DNA from: Chitinispirillaceae bacterium
GTDB taxonomy: Bacteria > Fibrobacterota > Chitinivibrionia > Chitinivibrionales > Chitinispirillaceae
NCBI GenBank assembly: GCA_016932075.1
Contig: JAFGDP010000071.1
Coordinates: 1-30,578, forward strand
DNA: 30,578 bases
Direction: 5' to 3'
Below are positions 21,158 to 30,578 of the stretch, in pieces. The position numbers and the translations under genes are program-made. Numbering within the stretch: position 1 is the first letter of the stretch; each line of letters opens with the position of its first letter. The notes beneath the pieces were generated by a model. The model searched no databases, was not told where the DNA came from, and worked only from the letters and a program-made list of their open reading frames with translations.

Positions 21158-24100
21158 ATGGGTGAACGAAAGAGCTATTCCCGGATCCGTCGGCCCGAAG
21201 AGCTGCCAAACCTGCTCGAGATTCAGACGAGATCGTACGAGTCGTTTCTGCAGCCGGAGGTTCCTCCACGTTTGCGTAAAAAGCAGGGGCTCCACGGCGC
21301 CTTCTTGAGTCTTTTCCCGGTCAGTGACGTCAAGGGATATTATTCACTTGAGTATGACGGATACCGCCTTGGCACTCCCAAATACACGCTCAAGGAGTGC
21401 AAGGAGCGGGGGATGACGTTTGCCGCGCCGCTCAAGGTCGACATGTCGCTTTTAGTATTCGAGCAGGACGGCGAAACCAAAAAATTCGTTGAAAAGATAT
21501 CAAACGAAGTATATATCGGCGAGATTCCGCTCATGACAGAACGGGGCACGTTTGTGATCAACGGCGCGGAACGGGTGATCGTAAGCCAGCTCCACCGTTC
21601 TCCCGGTATCACGTTCGATGAGATCATCCATCCCAACGGCAAGAAACTCCTTACCGCACGGATAATCCCGCAGCGTGGATCGTGGGTTGAGATCCTGCTC
21701 GATGTCGACGATATCCTTACCGTCAATATTGACCGGCGGAAAAAGATGCCCGCAACCGTGCTGCTCCGGGCGCTCGGGTACGGCATGGACGAGGAGATCC
21801 TCGGGCTTTTTCACGATACGGTGCGTTTCAAGGTCGCGTCGGAAAACAGGGAGCAGGTCGTCGGCAGGGTAAACGCCCGCACGGTGTTCAACGAGGACAC
21901 CGGGGAGATCATTCTCGATGCGAACGAAATCGTTTCCGAGGACCACTGGAAGAAGCTTCATGCCAGCAAGGTTGACATGGTCGAGATCATAAAGGACGAG
22001 ACCGCACCGGAAAACATGGTGATACGGAACACGCTTGCGGCCGACTCCACCAAATCCGAAGAAGAAGCGCTCTTTTTCGTCTATGCAACGATGCGACCGG
22101 GCGATCCGCCCAACGTGGAAACAGCACGTAACTTCATCCAGCGGCTCTTTTTCGACGACAAGCGGTACGATTTAGGCAATGTCGGCCGCTATCGTATCAA
22201 TACGAGACTTCATGTTTCGTCGCCGGAAGGTACCACCATCCTTTCCAAAGACGATTTTATCGCTGCGTTCAAATACATGATAGGCCTGAACGCAGGGCTC
22301 GGTTTCATCGATGACATCGACCACCTCGGAAACCGCCGCGTCCGGTCTGTGGGCGAGCTGTTGAGCGCCCAGTTCACGGTTGGCCTTACCCGAATGGTCC
22401 GCACCATCAAGGAGCGCTTGTCGCTGCGGGATACCGAGAACATCACCCCGCAGGACCTGATCAACGCCCGCACCGTGTCAACGGTCATCCAGGCGTTTTT
22501 CGGCTCGAGTCAGCTTTCACAGTTCCTCGACCAGACCAATCCGCTTTCCGAACTGACCCATAAGCGCCGCGTGAGCGCGCTCGGTCCGGGAGGTCTGACC
22601 CGTGAGCGCGCGGGATTCGAAGTTCGCGACGTGCACCATACGCACTACGGACGGCTCTGCCCTATCGAGACGCCTGAAGGACCGAACATCGGTCTCATTG
22701 CCTCGCTGTCCACCTTTGCGCGTGTCAACGATTTCGGTTTCATTGAGACACCGTACCAGAAGGTGGAGAACGGCGCGCTCACCGGTACGATTGAGTACCT
22801 GACCGCAGACCAGGAAGACAACTACATCATTGCCCAGGCAAATACGCCTGTTGATGAAAAGGGAAGGGTTGTTGGAAAGCAGGTGTTCGCCCGGTACCGT
22901 GGTGATTTTCCGGTCGTGACTCCGCAGGAGATCTCTTATATGGACGTGGCTCCCATGCAGCTGGTGTCTATTGCGGCCGGTCTCATTCCCTTCCTTGAAC
23001 ACGATGACGCGAACCGCGCGCTCATGGGTTCGAACATGCAGCGCCAGGCGGTTCCTCTGTTGCGGACCGAACCTCCGCTCATCGGCACGGGTCTTGAATC
23101 CCGCGCCGCCATTGATTCCGGCTGCATGATCATTGCCAGGAATGCCGGCACCGTGGAAACGGTCGATGCGAACCGCATCGTGGTCCGCAAGACCAAGGAA
23201 AAAAGCGCGGACGATATCCTCGGCCTCACTGAATTCGACACGTATGAACTGGTCAAATTCGAGCGTTCCAACCAGGATACAACCATCAACCAGAAGGTGC
23301 GTGTTAAAGCCGGCGACAAGGTAAAAGTGGGGGATGTCCTTGCAGACGGGCATTCGACCAAGGACGGCGAGCTCGCACTTGGCCGCAACGTCATGGCAGC
23401 ATTCATGCCGTGGCGCGGCTACAATTTCGAAGATGCCATTATCGTGTCAGAACGGCTTGTCGCCGAAGACGTGTATACGTCAGTGCACATCGAGGTATTT
23501 GAAACCGAAGTGCGCGACACCAAGCGGGGCCCGGAAGAACTCACCCGTGAGATTCCCAACGTTTCCGAAGAGGCGCTGCGGAACCTTGATGAAAACGGCG
23601 TGGTCCGCGTGGGTACCGAAGTCGATGCGGGAGATATTCTGGTCGGCAAGGTAACGCCGAAGGGTGAGACCGAGCTCTCGCCCGAAGAACGGCTCCTGCG
23701 GGCGATTTTCGGAGAAAAAGCCGGAGATGTTCGCGACTCATCGCTCAAGGCCCCGCCGGGGCTCAAAGGAGTGGTGATCGATACGCGGATATACTCCCGA
23801 AAGGAGCGCGACAAGCGCTCGAAGAAAAAGGACAAGAAACGGATTGACGAACTCAAGGAAGACATCTCCCGGCAGATCGCCGAGATCAGCAAGGCGCGGC
23901 TTGAGCGGCTCGTCGAGCTGCTCAGTGACACCGCGACCAGCGAGATACGCAATGCGCATACCGGAGAAGTGGTGATTCCCGCGGGCAAGAAATGGACCAA
24001 ACCGATGCTTTCCAAGCTCGATTACACCGCTATCTCCATTGCCAATGGGCTTTGCCATGATTCGCGACGCAATAAAAAGGCCGAAGAGGTCATGTTTTAC

Positions 24101-24931
24101 GCCAATGATATGATAGCCAAGCTTGAGGACAAGCTCGACAAGGAGATCGACAAGGTCGTGCGCGGCGACGAACTCAAGCCGGGAGTGCTTCAACTTGTCA
24201 AGGTATATGTCGCCAAAAAACGCAAACTTTCGGTCGGCGACAAAATGGCCGGCCGTCATGGAAACAAGGGCGTCGTATCCAAGATCCTGCCGGTGGAGGA
24301 GATGCCGTTCCTGCCCGACGGCACCCCAGTGGACATCGTGCTCAATCCGCTCGGCGTTCCGTCGCGTATGAATTTCGGGCAGATTCTCGAGACGCATATG
24401 GGATGGGCCGCGAGGGAACTCGGCATGCGTATCGCCTCACCGGTTTTTGACGGCGCCACGTATGCCGATGTGGTCAGACTTCTCAATCAGGCGAAACTGC
24501 CGAAGTCCGGCAAGATACAGTTGCGGGACGGCCGCACCGGCGAGCCCTTCGACCACGAAGTGACCGTCGGGCCTATTTATATGATGAAACTCTGCCACCT
24601 GGTGGATGACAAGATCCACGCACGCTCGATCGGCCCCTATTCGCTGGTCACCCAGCAGCCGCTGGGAGGCAAGTCGCAGTTCGGCGGTCAGCGGTTCGGT
24701 GAAATGGAGGTGTGGGCGCTCGAAGCATACGGCGCGGCATATACCCTCCAGCAGATCCTGACGGTCAAGAGTGACGATATAACCGGGCGTTCCAAGATAT
24801 ACGAGTCGATTGTCAAGGGAGAGAATACGCCCCAGCCCAATATTCCGGAATCGTTCAAGGTGCTGGTGCGTGAAATCAAGGCCCTTGGCCTCGATATTGA
24901 GGTGCTGAGCGAGGAAGAAGGGAAAGTCTAA
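21158..24931 (+). CDS. rpoB: RNA polymerase beta subunit
   Basis: ATG codons stand at 21149 and 21158 in the same frame. The second has AAGGGG at about 9 nt, the first has it touching, so I choose 21158 (1257 aa). The rifampicin cluster (about residues 447-480) reads [20 protein letters not shown] then [11 protein letters not shown]. It keeps the equivalents of D516, H526 and S531 of E. coli, so no known resistance change is seen at these; N518 is Thr. [19 protein letters not shown] has His where proteobacteria have Pro, as in FCB-group enzymes. Also present are [26 protein letters not shown], the switch 3 region, and a Lys-rich coiled coil (about 885-925) in the lineage-variable part. The C-terminus [21 protein letters not shown] is standard. 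Catalytic core with RpoC. Confidence 0.96.
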   Translation: MGERKSYSRIRRPEELPNLLEIQTRSYESFLQPEVPPRLRKKQGLHGAFLSLFPVSDVKGYYSLEYDGYRLGTPKYTLKECKERGMTFAAPLKVDMSLLVFEQDGETKKFVEKISNEVYIGEIPLMTERGTFVINGAERVIVSQLHRSPGITFDEIIHPNGKKLLTARIIPQRGSWVEILLDVDDILTVNIDRRKKMPATVLLRALGYGMDEEILGLFHDTVRFKVASENREQVVGRVNARTVFNEDTGEIILDANEIVSEDHWKKLHASKVDMVEIIKDETAPENMVIRNTLAADSTKSEEEALFFVYATMRPGDPPNVETARNFIQRLFFDDKRYDLGNVGRYRINTRLHVSSPEGTTILSKDDFIAAFKYMIGLNAGLGFIDDIDHLGNRRVRSVGELLSAQFTVGLTRMVRTIKERLSLRDTENITPQDLINARTVSTVIQAFFGSSQLSQFLDQTNPLSELTHKRRVSALGPGGLTRERAGFEVRDVHHTHYGRLCPIETPEGPNIGLIASLSTFARVNDFGFIETPYQKVENGALTGTIEYLTADQEDNYIIAQANTPVDEKGRVVGKQVFARYRGDFPVVTPQEISYMDVAPMQLVSIAAGLIPFLEHDDANRALMGSNMQRQAVPLLRTEPPLIGTGLESRAAIDSGCMIIARNAGTVETVDANRIVVRKTKEKSADDILGLTEFDTYELVKFERSNQDTTINQKVRVKAGDKVKVGDVLADGHSTKDGELALGRNVMAAFMPWRGYNFEDAIIVSERLVAEDVYTSVHIEVFETEVRDTKRGPEELTREIPNVSEEALRNLDENGVVRVGTEVDAGDILVGKVTPKGETELSPEERLLRAIFGEKAGDVRDSSLKAPPGLKGVVIDTRIYSRKERDKRSKKKDKKRIDELKEDISRQIAEISKARLERLVELLSDTATSEIRNAHTGEVVIPAGKKWTKPMLSKLDYTAISIANGLCHDSRRNKKAEEVMFYANDMIAKLEDKLDKEIDKVVRGDELKPGVLQLVKVYVAKKRKLSVGDKMAGRHGNKGVVSKILPVEEMPFLPDGTPVDIVLNPLGVPSRMNFGQILETHMGWAARELGMRIASPVFDGATYADVVRLLNQAKLPKSGKIQLRDGRTGEPFDHEVTVGPIYMMKLCHLVDDKIHARSIGPYSLVTQQPLGGKSQFGGQRFGEMEVWALEAYGAAYTLQQILTVKSDDITGRSKIYESIVKGENTPQPNIPESFKVLVREIKALGLDIEVLSEEEGKV

Positions 24932-24943
24932 CCGCTTATTCAA

Positions 24944-24975
24944 ACCCGCATTTCCTTCGCCATAGGGTAGCGGGT
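24944..24975 (+). terminator. Weak hairpin between rpoB and rpoC
   Basis: ACCCGC (24944-24949) pairs with GCGGGT (24970-24975) over a 20-nt loop, then CACGTGTTTTG. It could attenuate read-through or be a processing site; a true terminator here would be unusual. Confidence 0.2.
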
Positions 24976-25034
24976 CACGTGTTTTGATACTGAGCTGATG
25001 TAGAGATAGACGACCACGTAGAGGGGGTACTGCC

Positions 25035-28000
25035 GTGCCAGAATCGTTTACCCAGATGGAAAGAAAGCTGCAGGAGATCACCGGAGTAACCATCCGTCTC
25101 GCCTCGTTCGACACGATCCGTAACTGGTCGTATGGTGAGGTTACCAAACCGGAGACGATCAACTACCGCTCGTTCAAACCGGAACGCGACGGCCTCTTTT
25201 GCGAAAAGATCTTCGGCCCCGTGCGGAATTGGGAGTGCAACTGCGGCAAATACAAACGGATACGCTATCGCGGCGTCGTGTGCGACCGGTGCGGCGTAGA
25301 AGTCACCCATTCCAAGGTGCGACGCGAACGAATGGGACATATTGAGCTTGCGGTGCCGATCGTGCACATCTGGTTTCTCAAGGCGGTCCCGTCGCACATT
25401 GGATACCTTCTTGGGCTTCCTAATACCGTGCTCGAGCGGATCGTGTATTATGAATCCTATGTCATGATCGACCCGGGCAATAGCGGCATGCGCAAGGGAA
25501 TGCTTCTTTCCGAAGACGAATACATTGAGCTTGAAGAGCAGGGAAAACAGTTTGTGGCGAAAATGGGCGGCGAAGCAGTGCTTGAGATGCTTGCAACGCT
25601 TGACCTTGAAGAACTCTCCATCGACCTTCGCTCAAAAATCAAGATCGAGTCCTCTGAGCAACGCCGCTTGGAACACCTGAAGCGGCTGCGTATTACCGAG
25701 GCGTTCCTGCGGTCGGGCAACAGGCCGGAGAACATGGTCCTGCGCGTCCTGCCCGTGTTGCCGCCCGACTTGCGGCCGCTCGTGCCGCTCGAGGGGGGAC
25801 GCTTCGCCACGTCGGATTTGAACGATCTGTACCGGAGAGTCATCAACCGCAACAACCGGCTGCGGAAACTCATCGAAATAAAGGCCCCGGACGTCATCCT
25901 GCGCAATGAGATGCGCATGCTTCAGGAAGCGGTTGACACGCTCTTCGACAACGGCCGCCGCACCTTCTCGGTCAAGGGCGAGGGCAAGCGACCGCTTAAA
26001 AGCCTGTCCGATCTTCTCAAAGGCAAGCAGGGACGTTTTCGCCAGAACCTGCTTGGCAAACGCGTCGACTATTCCGGCCGCAGCGTGATCGTGGTCGGTC
26101 CGGAGCTCAAGATCCACCAATGCGGGCTTCCCAAGATGATGGCGCTTGAGCTGTTTAAACCCTTTGTCATTCAAAAGCTAGAGGAAAAGGGGTTTGTCCA
26201 GACGGTAAAAAGCGCGAAGAAGTTCGTGGAAAAGGAACGCACCGAGGTGTGGGACATCCTCGAAGAGGTGATCAAGGACCATCCGGTGCTTCTCAACCGG
26301 GCGCCGACTCTTCACCGCCTCGGCATTCAGGCTTTTTTCCCCGTCCTTATCGAAGGCAAGGCGATCCGCCTGCATCCGCTTGTGTGTACCGCGTTCAATG
26401 CCGACTTTGACGGTGACCAGATGGCGGTCCATGTGCCCCTTTCCTTTGAATCGCAGCTCGAATGCAGACTGCTCATGCTATCGGCGAACAACCTGCTCTC
26501 TCCCGCATCCGGCCATCCGGTCATGACGCCGACGCAGGATATCGTGCTTGGACTCTACTACCTGACCAAAATGGCGCTGGGCAAGAAGGGCGAGGGAAGG
26601 GCCTTCTGCGGTCCGGATGAGGTGCTGGTTGCGTTGGCCGACAAACAGATCGATATTCACGCAAAAATAAAGGTGCGGATTGCGGGCGAGGTTCTTGAAA
26701 CGACGCCCGGGAGAATTGTTTTCAACACCGTTATTCCCCCGGAAATTTCTTTTTGCAACGACCTCATGAACAAGAAACGGATTTCAGCCATGGTGCATGA
26801 AGTGTACAAACGCAGGGGGACCAAGGAGACCTGCGCATTTCTGGATGATGTCAAGACCCTCGGCTATGAGTACGCCACCCTTGCAGGCATCACCTTCGGC
26901 GCCGATGACCTGGTGGTACCCGAGGAAAAGAACGTGATTGTCGGCAAGACGCTTGACGAAGTAAACCGCATCCGGAAACAGTATGACCGCGGTATCATCA
27001 CCGAAGGCGAACGGTACAATAAGATCATCGACCTGTGGACTCATACCACCAATACCGTGGCCGATCTCATGCACGATCATCTCGCGCGTGACAAGGATGG
27101 GTTCAACCCGGTGTACATCATGATGGACTCACAGGCCCGCGGCAGCAAAGACCAGATCAAACAGCTTGCCGGCATGCGCGGTCTGATGCAGAAGCCGCAG
27201 AAGAAAATCACCGGTGCGGTGGGTGAGATCATCGAAAATCCGATCATATCCAATTTTAAGGACGGTCTCACGGTACTCGAATATTTTATCTCCACGCACG
27301 GCGCCCGCAAGGGCTTGGCCGATACGGCGCTTAAGACCGCCGATGCGGGATACCTTACCCGCCGCTTGGTCGATGTGGTCCAGGATCTTGTCATTTCAGA
27401 GGAAGACTGCGGCACCTCAAAAGGCATTGAAATCACGGCGCTGACCGAAGGCGATGAGGTGATGGAACCGCTTTCCGCTCGTCTGCTCGGCCGGGTGACC
27501 CAGGAAGATGTCTATGATCCGGTTACGGAGGAGCTTATCTGTCCCATCAATACGCTTCTTGACGAGAACCTGTCGAGGAAAATTGAGGAGAGCGGTATCG
27601 AATCGGTCATGATACGGTCGGTGTTGACCTGCGACTCCATGCAGGGAGTGTGTCGACGCTGTTACGGACGAAACCTCGCCACCGGCAAGATCGTCGATAT
27701 CGGCGAAGCGGTCGGCATCATCGCGGCCCAGAGTATCGGCGAACCCGGCACCCAGCTTACGCTCCGGACGTTTCATATCGGCGGCACCGCGTCCCGTCTC
27801 ATCGCCCAATCAAAGGAGACAAGCAAGATCGACGCTATTGTCAAGCTTGAAAACACAGAAATGGTCGAGCACAGGGACGGTCGGGTGGTCATGAACCGCA
27901 GCGGCGAACTCGCGCTCCTTGACTTTGAAGAGCGTGAACGTTACCGCTTCCCGGTTCCCTACGGCTCGCATTTGAGTGTGGCTGACGGACAGAAAATAAC

Positions 28001-29120
28001 CAAGGGTACGGCGCTTTTTGAATGGGACCCGTATAACAACGTCATTCTGTCGAACAAGGCCGGTACCGTTCTGTTCACGGATATCGTCGACGGCGAAACC
28101 CTGCGTGAAATCTATGACGATCGGTCCGGCATTACGAACCTCGTGGTCATGGAGCACCGCGAGCGCAAATTGCATCCCCACATTCAGATTCTTGACACTT
28201 CGGGCAAGCGCGTTGCCAATATCGCCGTGCCGACCGGCGCATATCTGCAGGTCCGCAAGGGTGGCAAGGTGGTCGAGGGCGATATTCTGGTGAAAATGCC
28301 GCGCGAATCCTCGAAGAGCCGTGATATCACGGGCGGTCTGCCGCGGGTTGCCGAGTTGTTTGAGGCGCGCAAGCCCAAGGACACCGCCATTGTGACGGAA
28401 ATCGACGGCATCGTCCAGCTCGGCGATACCGAACGGGGCCATCGGCGTATTACCATCAAGGACGACCAGGGAGGAGAGACCAAAGACTATCTGGTTCCGC
28501 TCTCCAAACACCTGCGTGTGCATGACGGCGACAGGGTCAAAGCGGGCGACCGGCTTTCAGAAGGCTCAATCGATCCGCATGATGTGCTAAAAATCATGGG
28601 TGAAAACGCGGTACAGGGTTATCTCCTTGACGAAATCCAAGCCGTGTACCGGCTGCAAGGGGTGACCATCAATGACAAGCATATCGAGGTGATTGTGGCG
28701 CAGATGCTCCGCAAGGTCAGGATTGAAAAGGCCGGCGATACCGATTTTCTCGAGGGTGACGACATCGATAAAAGGCGGCTGCGTGAAGCGAACGAACGCG
28801 TAATAGCAGAAGGCGGCGAGCCCGCGACCTTCAAACCCATGCTTCTCGGTATCACCAAGGCGTCGGTGACCACCGAATCATTCCTTTCTGCAGCGTCTTT
28901 CCAAGAGACAACCAAAGTGCTTTCCAAGGCCGCAGTGGAAGGAAAAACCGATAACCTCAACGGTCTTAAGGAAAACCTGATTATGGGCAACCTGATCCCG
29001 GCAGGTACCGGTTCACGGATGTATCGTCATCTCAAGGTAAAAGACCTGGAGACAGATGCGACTCCTATTGAAAAGAGCGAGACCAGCGAGGACTTTATCG
29101 AATTGGGCGAAGGCCTGTAA
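25035..29120 (+). CDS. rpoC: RNA polymerase beta' subunit
   Basis: The product is 1361 aa with a GTG start preceded by GAGGGGG at 8 nt. The N-terminal zinc finger has [23 protein letters not shown] (all four Cys). [20 protein letters not shown] precedes the catalytic NADFDGD loop (about residues 455-461), whose three Asp hold the active-site Mg. Trigger loop and bridge helix are around [18 protein letters not shown] and [22 protein letters not shown]. The second zinc site uses CGTSKG and [42 protein letters not shown] is present. Then comes a long beta-rich segment (about 930-1130), the SBHM-type insertion typical of non-actinobacterial forms, and the C-terminal [27 protein letters not shown]. 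It follows rpoB by 103 bp. Confidence 0.97.
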   Translation: MPESFTQMERKLQEITGVTIRLASFDTIRNWSYGEVTKPETINYRSFKPERDGLFCEKIFGPVRNWECNCGKYKRIRYRGVVCDRCGVEVTHSKVRRERMGHIELAVPIVHIWFLKAVPSHIGYLLGLPNTVLERIVYYESYVMIDPGNSGMRKGMLLSEDEYIELEEQGKQFVAKMGGEAVLEMLATLDLEELSIDLRSKIKIESSEQRRLEHLKRLRITEAFLRSGNRPENMVLRVLPVLPPDLRPLVPLEGGRFATSDLNDLYRRVINRNNRLRKLIEIKAPDVILRNEMRMLQEAVDTLFDNGRRTFSVKGEGKRPLKSLSDLLKGKQGRFRQNLLGKRVDYSGRSVIVVGPELKIHQCGLPKMMALELFKPFVIQKLEEKGFVQTVKSAKKFVEKERTEVWDILEEVIKDHPVLLNRAPTLHRLGIQAFFPVLIEGKAIRLHPLVCTAFNADFDGDQMAVHVPLSFESQLECRLLMLSANNLLSPASGHPVMTPTQDIVLGLYYLTKMALGKKGEGRAFCGPDEVLVALADKQIDIHAKIKVRIAGEVLETTPGRIVFNTVIPPEISFCNDLMNKKRISAMVHEVYKRRGTKETCAFLDDVKTLGYEYATLAGITFGADDLVVPEEKNVIVGKTLDEVNRIRKQYDRGIITEGERYNKIIDLWTHTTNTVADLMHDHLARDKDGFNPVYIMMDSQARGSKDQIKQLAGMRGLMQKPQKKITGAVGEIIENPIISNFKDGLTVLEYFISTHGARKGLADTALKTADAGYLTRRLVDVVQDLVISEEDCGTSKGIEITALTEGDEVMEPLSARLLGRVTQEDVYDPVTEELICPINTLLDENLSRKIEESGIESVMIRSVLTCDSMQGVCRRCYGRNLATGKIVDIGEAVGIIAAQSIGEPGTQLTLRTFHIGGTASRLIAQSKETSKIDAIVKLENTEMVEHRDGRVVMNRSGELALLDFEERERYRFPVPYGSHLSVADGQKITKGTALFEWDPYNNVILSNKAGTVLFTDIVDGETLREIYDDRSGITNLVVMEHRERKLHPHIQILDTSGKRVANIAVPTGAYLQVRKGGKVVEGDILVKMPRESSKSRDITGGLPRVAELFEARKPKDTAIVTEIDGIVQLGDTERGHRRITIKDDQGGETKDYLVPLSKHLRVHDGDRVKAGDRLSEGSIDPHDVLKIMGENAVQGYLLDEIQAVYRLQGVTINDKHIEVIVAQMLRKVRIEKAGDTDFLEGDDIDKRRLREANERVIAEGGEPATFKPMLLGITKASVTTESFLSAASFQETTKVLSKAAVEGKTDNLNGLKENLIMGNLIPAGTGSRMYRHLKVKDLETDATPIEKSETSEDFIELGEGL

Positions 29121-29145
29121 GGCAGTGCCGGGTATGGAAAAACGA

Positions 29146-29174
29146 ACCCCCGCGGGCGTTGCCGGGCAGGGGGT
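29146..29174 (+). terminator. Hairpin between rpoC and rpsL
   Basis: ACCCCC (29146-29151) pairs with GGGGGT (29169-29174) with a smaller GC-rich stem inside. No T-tract follows. It may separate the rpo and str transcription units by attenuation. Confidence 0.3.
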
Positions 29175-29288
29175 GCAGGCCGCTGAAACGGGCCGTTTTC
29201 CGGTGAATGTACCGGTATGACGTTAAAGTATTTGATTATAACCGTTTGATTAATTATTTTTGGAGACTGTCTTTTTGGAGGATTACGA

Positions 29289-29663
29289 GTGCCGACGATT
29301 CATCAACTTATCCGCAAAGGGCGAAAGCTTCTGAAAAACCGCAGCAAGGCGGGTGCGCTGCAGTCTTGTCCCCAGCGGCGCGGCGTATGCACGCGGGTGT
29401 TTACGACGACGCCGAAAAAGCCGAATTCCGCGCTGCGCAAGGTCGCGCGCGTCAGGTTGACTAATCATATTGAAGTCAACGCGTACATTCCGGGCGAGGG
29501 CCATAACCTCCAGGAACACTCCATCGTCATGATCAGGGGCGGTCGTGTCAAGGACGTGCCCGGGGTACGGTATCATATTATCCGTGGAGCGCTCGATACG
29601 CAGGGGGTCGCCGACCGCAAACAGAGCCGTTCAAAATACGGTGTTAAAAGGCCCAAGAGGTAG
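29289..29663 (+). CDS. rpsL: 30S ribosomal protein S12
   Basis: The product is 124 aa with a GTG start and GGAGG 8 nt upstream. It is the decoding-centre protein. [20 protein letters not shown] opens the protein; [21 protein letters not shown] contains the Lys equivalent to K42/K43, the main streptomycin-resistance position, here wild type. [19 protein letters not shown] keeps the second position (K87/K88). The 168-bp gap from rpoC is larger than elsewhere in the cluster, with AT-rich DNA (29220-29275) that may hold an internal promoter. Confidence 0.97.
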   Translation: MPTIHQLIRKGRKLLKNRSKAGALQSCPQRRGVCTRVFTTTPKKPNSALRKVARVRLTNHIEVNAYIPGEGHNLQEHSIVMIRGGRVKDVPGVRYHIIRGALDTQGVADRKQSRSKYGVKRPKR

Positions 29664-29672
29664 GATGCAATA

Positions 29673-30146
29673 ATGTCTAGACGACGAAAAGCAAAAAAGA
29701 AGAATTTTGCGCCGGATCCGAATTTCAAGAGCCCGCTGGTGACCCAGTTCGTGAACAATATCATCAGGCGGGGAAAGCGGCGTTTGTCGGAACGGTTGTT
29801 TTATGATGCGCTTGCTATTATAAACGCGCGATCGGGCGGCCAGGATGCCATAACCATTTTCAAGAAGGCCGTCGACAACGTGAAGCCGGTGCTCGAGGTA
29901 AAGTCCCGGCGCATCGGCGGCGCCAACTATCAAGTGCCCATCGAGGTGCCGGCGGAACGGAGGATTTCGCTCGCCATCCGCTGGCTCATCACGTATGCAA
30001 AGGAGCGGTCGGAAAAAAGTATGGCGGAAAAGCTTGCAAACGAGTTCATGCAGGCGGCAAAAAATGAAGGCGGCGCCATACGTAAAAAAATCGATACGCA
30101 CAAAATGGCGGAAGCGAACAAGGCATTCGCGCATTTCCGCTGGTAA
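29673..30146 (+). CDS. rpsG: 30S ribosomal protein S7
   Basis: The product is 157 aa. It nucleates assembly of the 30S head on the 16S rRNA 3' major domain. MSRRRKAKKKNFAPDPNFKSPLVTQFVNNIIRRGKRRLSERLFYDAL is the signature start. YQVPIEVPAERRISLAIRWLITYAKERSEKSMAEKLANEFMQAAKNEGGAIRKK is the rRNA- and tRNA-contact region. AGGTAGGA precedes the ATG; the gap from rpsL is 9 bp, so they are cotranscribed. Normal length. Confidence 0.97.
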   Translation: MSRRRKAKKKNFAPDPNFKSPLVTQFVNNIIRRGKRRLSERLFYDALAIINARSGGQDAITIFKKAVDNVKPVLEVKSRRIGGANYQVPIEVPAERRISLAIRWLITYAKERSEKSMAEKLANEFMQAAKNEGGAIRKKIDTHKMAEANKAFAHFRW

Positions 30147-30197
30147 GTTGTTCTTTGACGTGTTCAGGATACCGGTTATCGGGCGGCATCGAAGGGT

Positions 30198-30578
30198 ATG
30201 GGAAAAGATGCAAAAGAGGGAAGGGACAACCGTGAAGCGGTCCCGCTCCATAACGTCAGAAATATCGGTATCATGGCCCATATCGACGCGGGCAAGACCA
30301 CCACGACCGAGCGGATTCTTTTTTACAGCGGGGTGGTGCACCGGATGGGCGAAGTCCATGACGGCAACACGGTCATGGACTGGATGGTGCAGGAACGCGA
30401 GCGTGGAATAACCATCACGTCGGCCGCGATCACCTGCCAGTGGTACGATCATAGAATCAACATTATCGATACACCCGGTCATGTTGATTTCACCATAGAA
30501 GTAGAACGTTCTTTGAGAGTCCTGGATGGCGCAGTAGCCATATTCGATTCGGTAGGAGGCGTAGAACCTCAGTCGGAA
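30198..30578 (+). CDS. fusA: Elongation factor G, 5' part
   Basis: 127 codons are present and the frame runs off the window. The GTPase drives ribosomal translocation. [20 protein letters not shown] is the P-loop. The switch I region is [23 protein letters not shown], and [37 protein letters not shown] is switch II and beyond. The [11 protein letters not shown] form, in place of the commoner CAVGGVQPQSE, is a known EF-G variant in several phyla. GAAGGG stands one base before the ATG, poor spacing, so the exact start is uncertain. It completes the rpsL-rpsG-fusA order; no tuf copy can be seen after it within the window. Confidence 0.93.
   Translation, partial: MGKDAKEGRDNREAVPLHNVRNIGIMAHIDAGKTTTTERILFYSGVVHRMGEVHDGNTVMDWMVQERERGITITSAAITCQWYDHRINIIDTPGHVDFTIEVERSLRVLDGAVAIFDSVGGVEPQSE

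Noticed and set aside
22517..23353. 278-codon ORF antisense to rpoB
   Set aside because: Lies wholly within conserved rpoB sequence; no start context and no recognisable domain.
29214..29275. Promoter before rpsL
   Set aside because: The DNA is AT-rich with several TTGATT and TATAAC-like hexamers, but no pair has acceptable spacing and quality.

Overview
The window looks like one chromosomal segment of a bacterium in the FCB superphylum, most probably Fibrobacterota (Fibrobacter/Chitinispirillum relatives). Three things suggest this. A TIGR02147-type regulator, a family first defined as a Fibrobacter succinogenes paralogous family, is translationally coupled to a surface-type protein. The RpoB rifampicin region reads [18 protein letters not shown], close to Bacteroidetes-like RpoB. 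The CysRS and IMP dehydrogenase belong to divergent clades common in anaerobes. The assignment is inference; no 16S gene is present.

Layout. Positions 1-2640 are AT-richer and look acquired: a 42-bp tandem repeat array (about 75-800), an unexplained non-coding stretch, a start-less coiled-coil ORF remnant, a truncated phage-type glycosyltransferase, and the C-terminal part of a phage tail-fibre-like protein. The last two are joined at one abrupt junction near 1963-1974. Positions 2640-6511, on the minus strand, hold a regulator/surface-protein operon with a good sigma70-type promoter, and an MFS transporter. Positions 6604-15527 are housekeeping genes with single-gene spacing: guaB, an HtrA/DegP protease, an unknown lipoprotein with a clear promoter and terminator, a HAMP membrane protein on the minus strand, purM, cysS and clpP. 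Positions 15673-30578 are a large translation/transcription block: promoter, tRNA-Thr(TGT), tRNA-Tyr(GTA), tRNA-Gly(TCC), tRNA-Thr(GGT), tuf, rpmG, tRNA-Trp(CCA), secE, nusG, rplK, rplA, rplJ, rplL, rpoB, rpoC, rpsL, rpsG and the 5' part of fusA, which runs off the window.

How it fits together. The right half is the classic tRNA-tufB / secE-nusG / rplKAJL-rpoBC / str super-cluster, supplying elongation factors, ribosomal proteins and RNA polymerase. Its first four tRNAs have the same order and anticodons as the thrU-tyrU-glyT-thrT-tufB operon of E. coli. guaB and purM serve purine synthesis, cysS charges tRNA-Cys, and clpP and the HtrA protein handle protein quality control.

The points most worth checking are: (i) the repeat array with a perfect Shine-Dalgarno-like core in nearly every unit; (ii) the glycosyltransferase/tail-fibre junction; (iii) the TIGR02147/surface-protein pair; (iv) the altered switch I of EF-Tu; (v) a perfect 22-bp hairpin between purM and cysS; (vi) overlapping palindromes upstream of the HAMP gene; and (vii) a nested hairpin element inside the tRNA cluster. 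I found no CRISPR array, rRNA, transposase or integrase.
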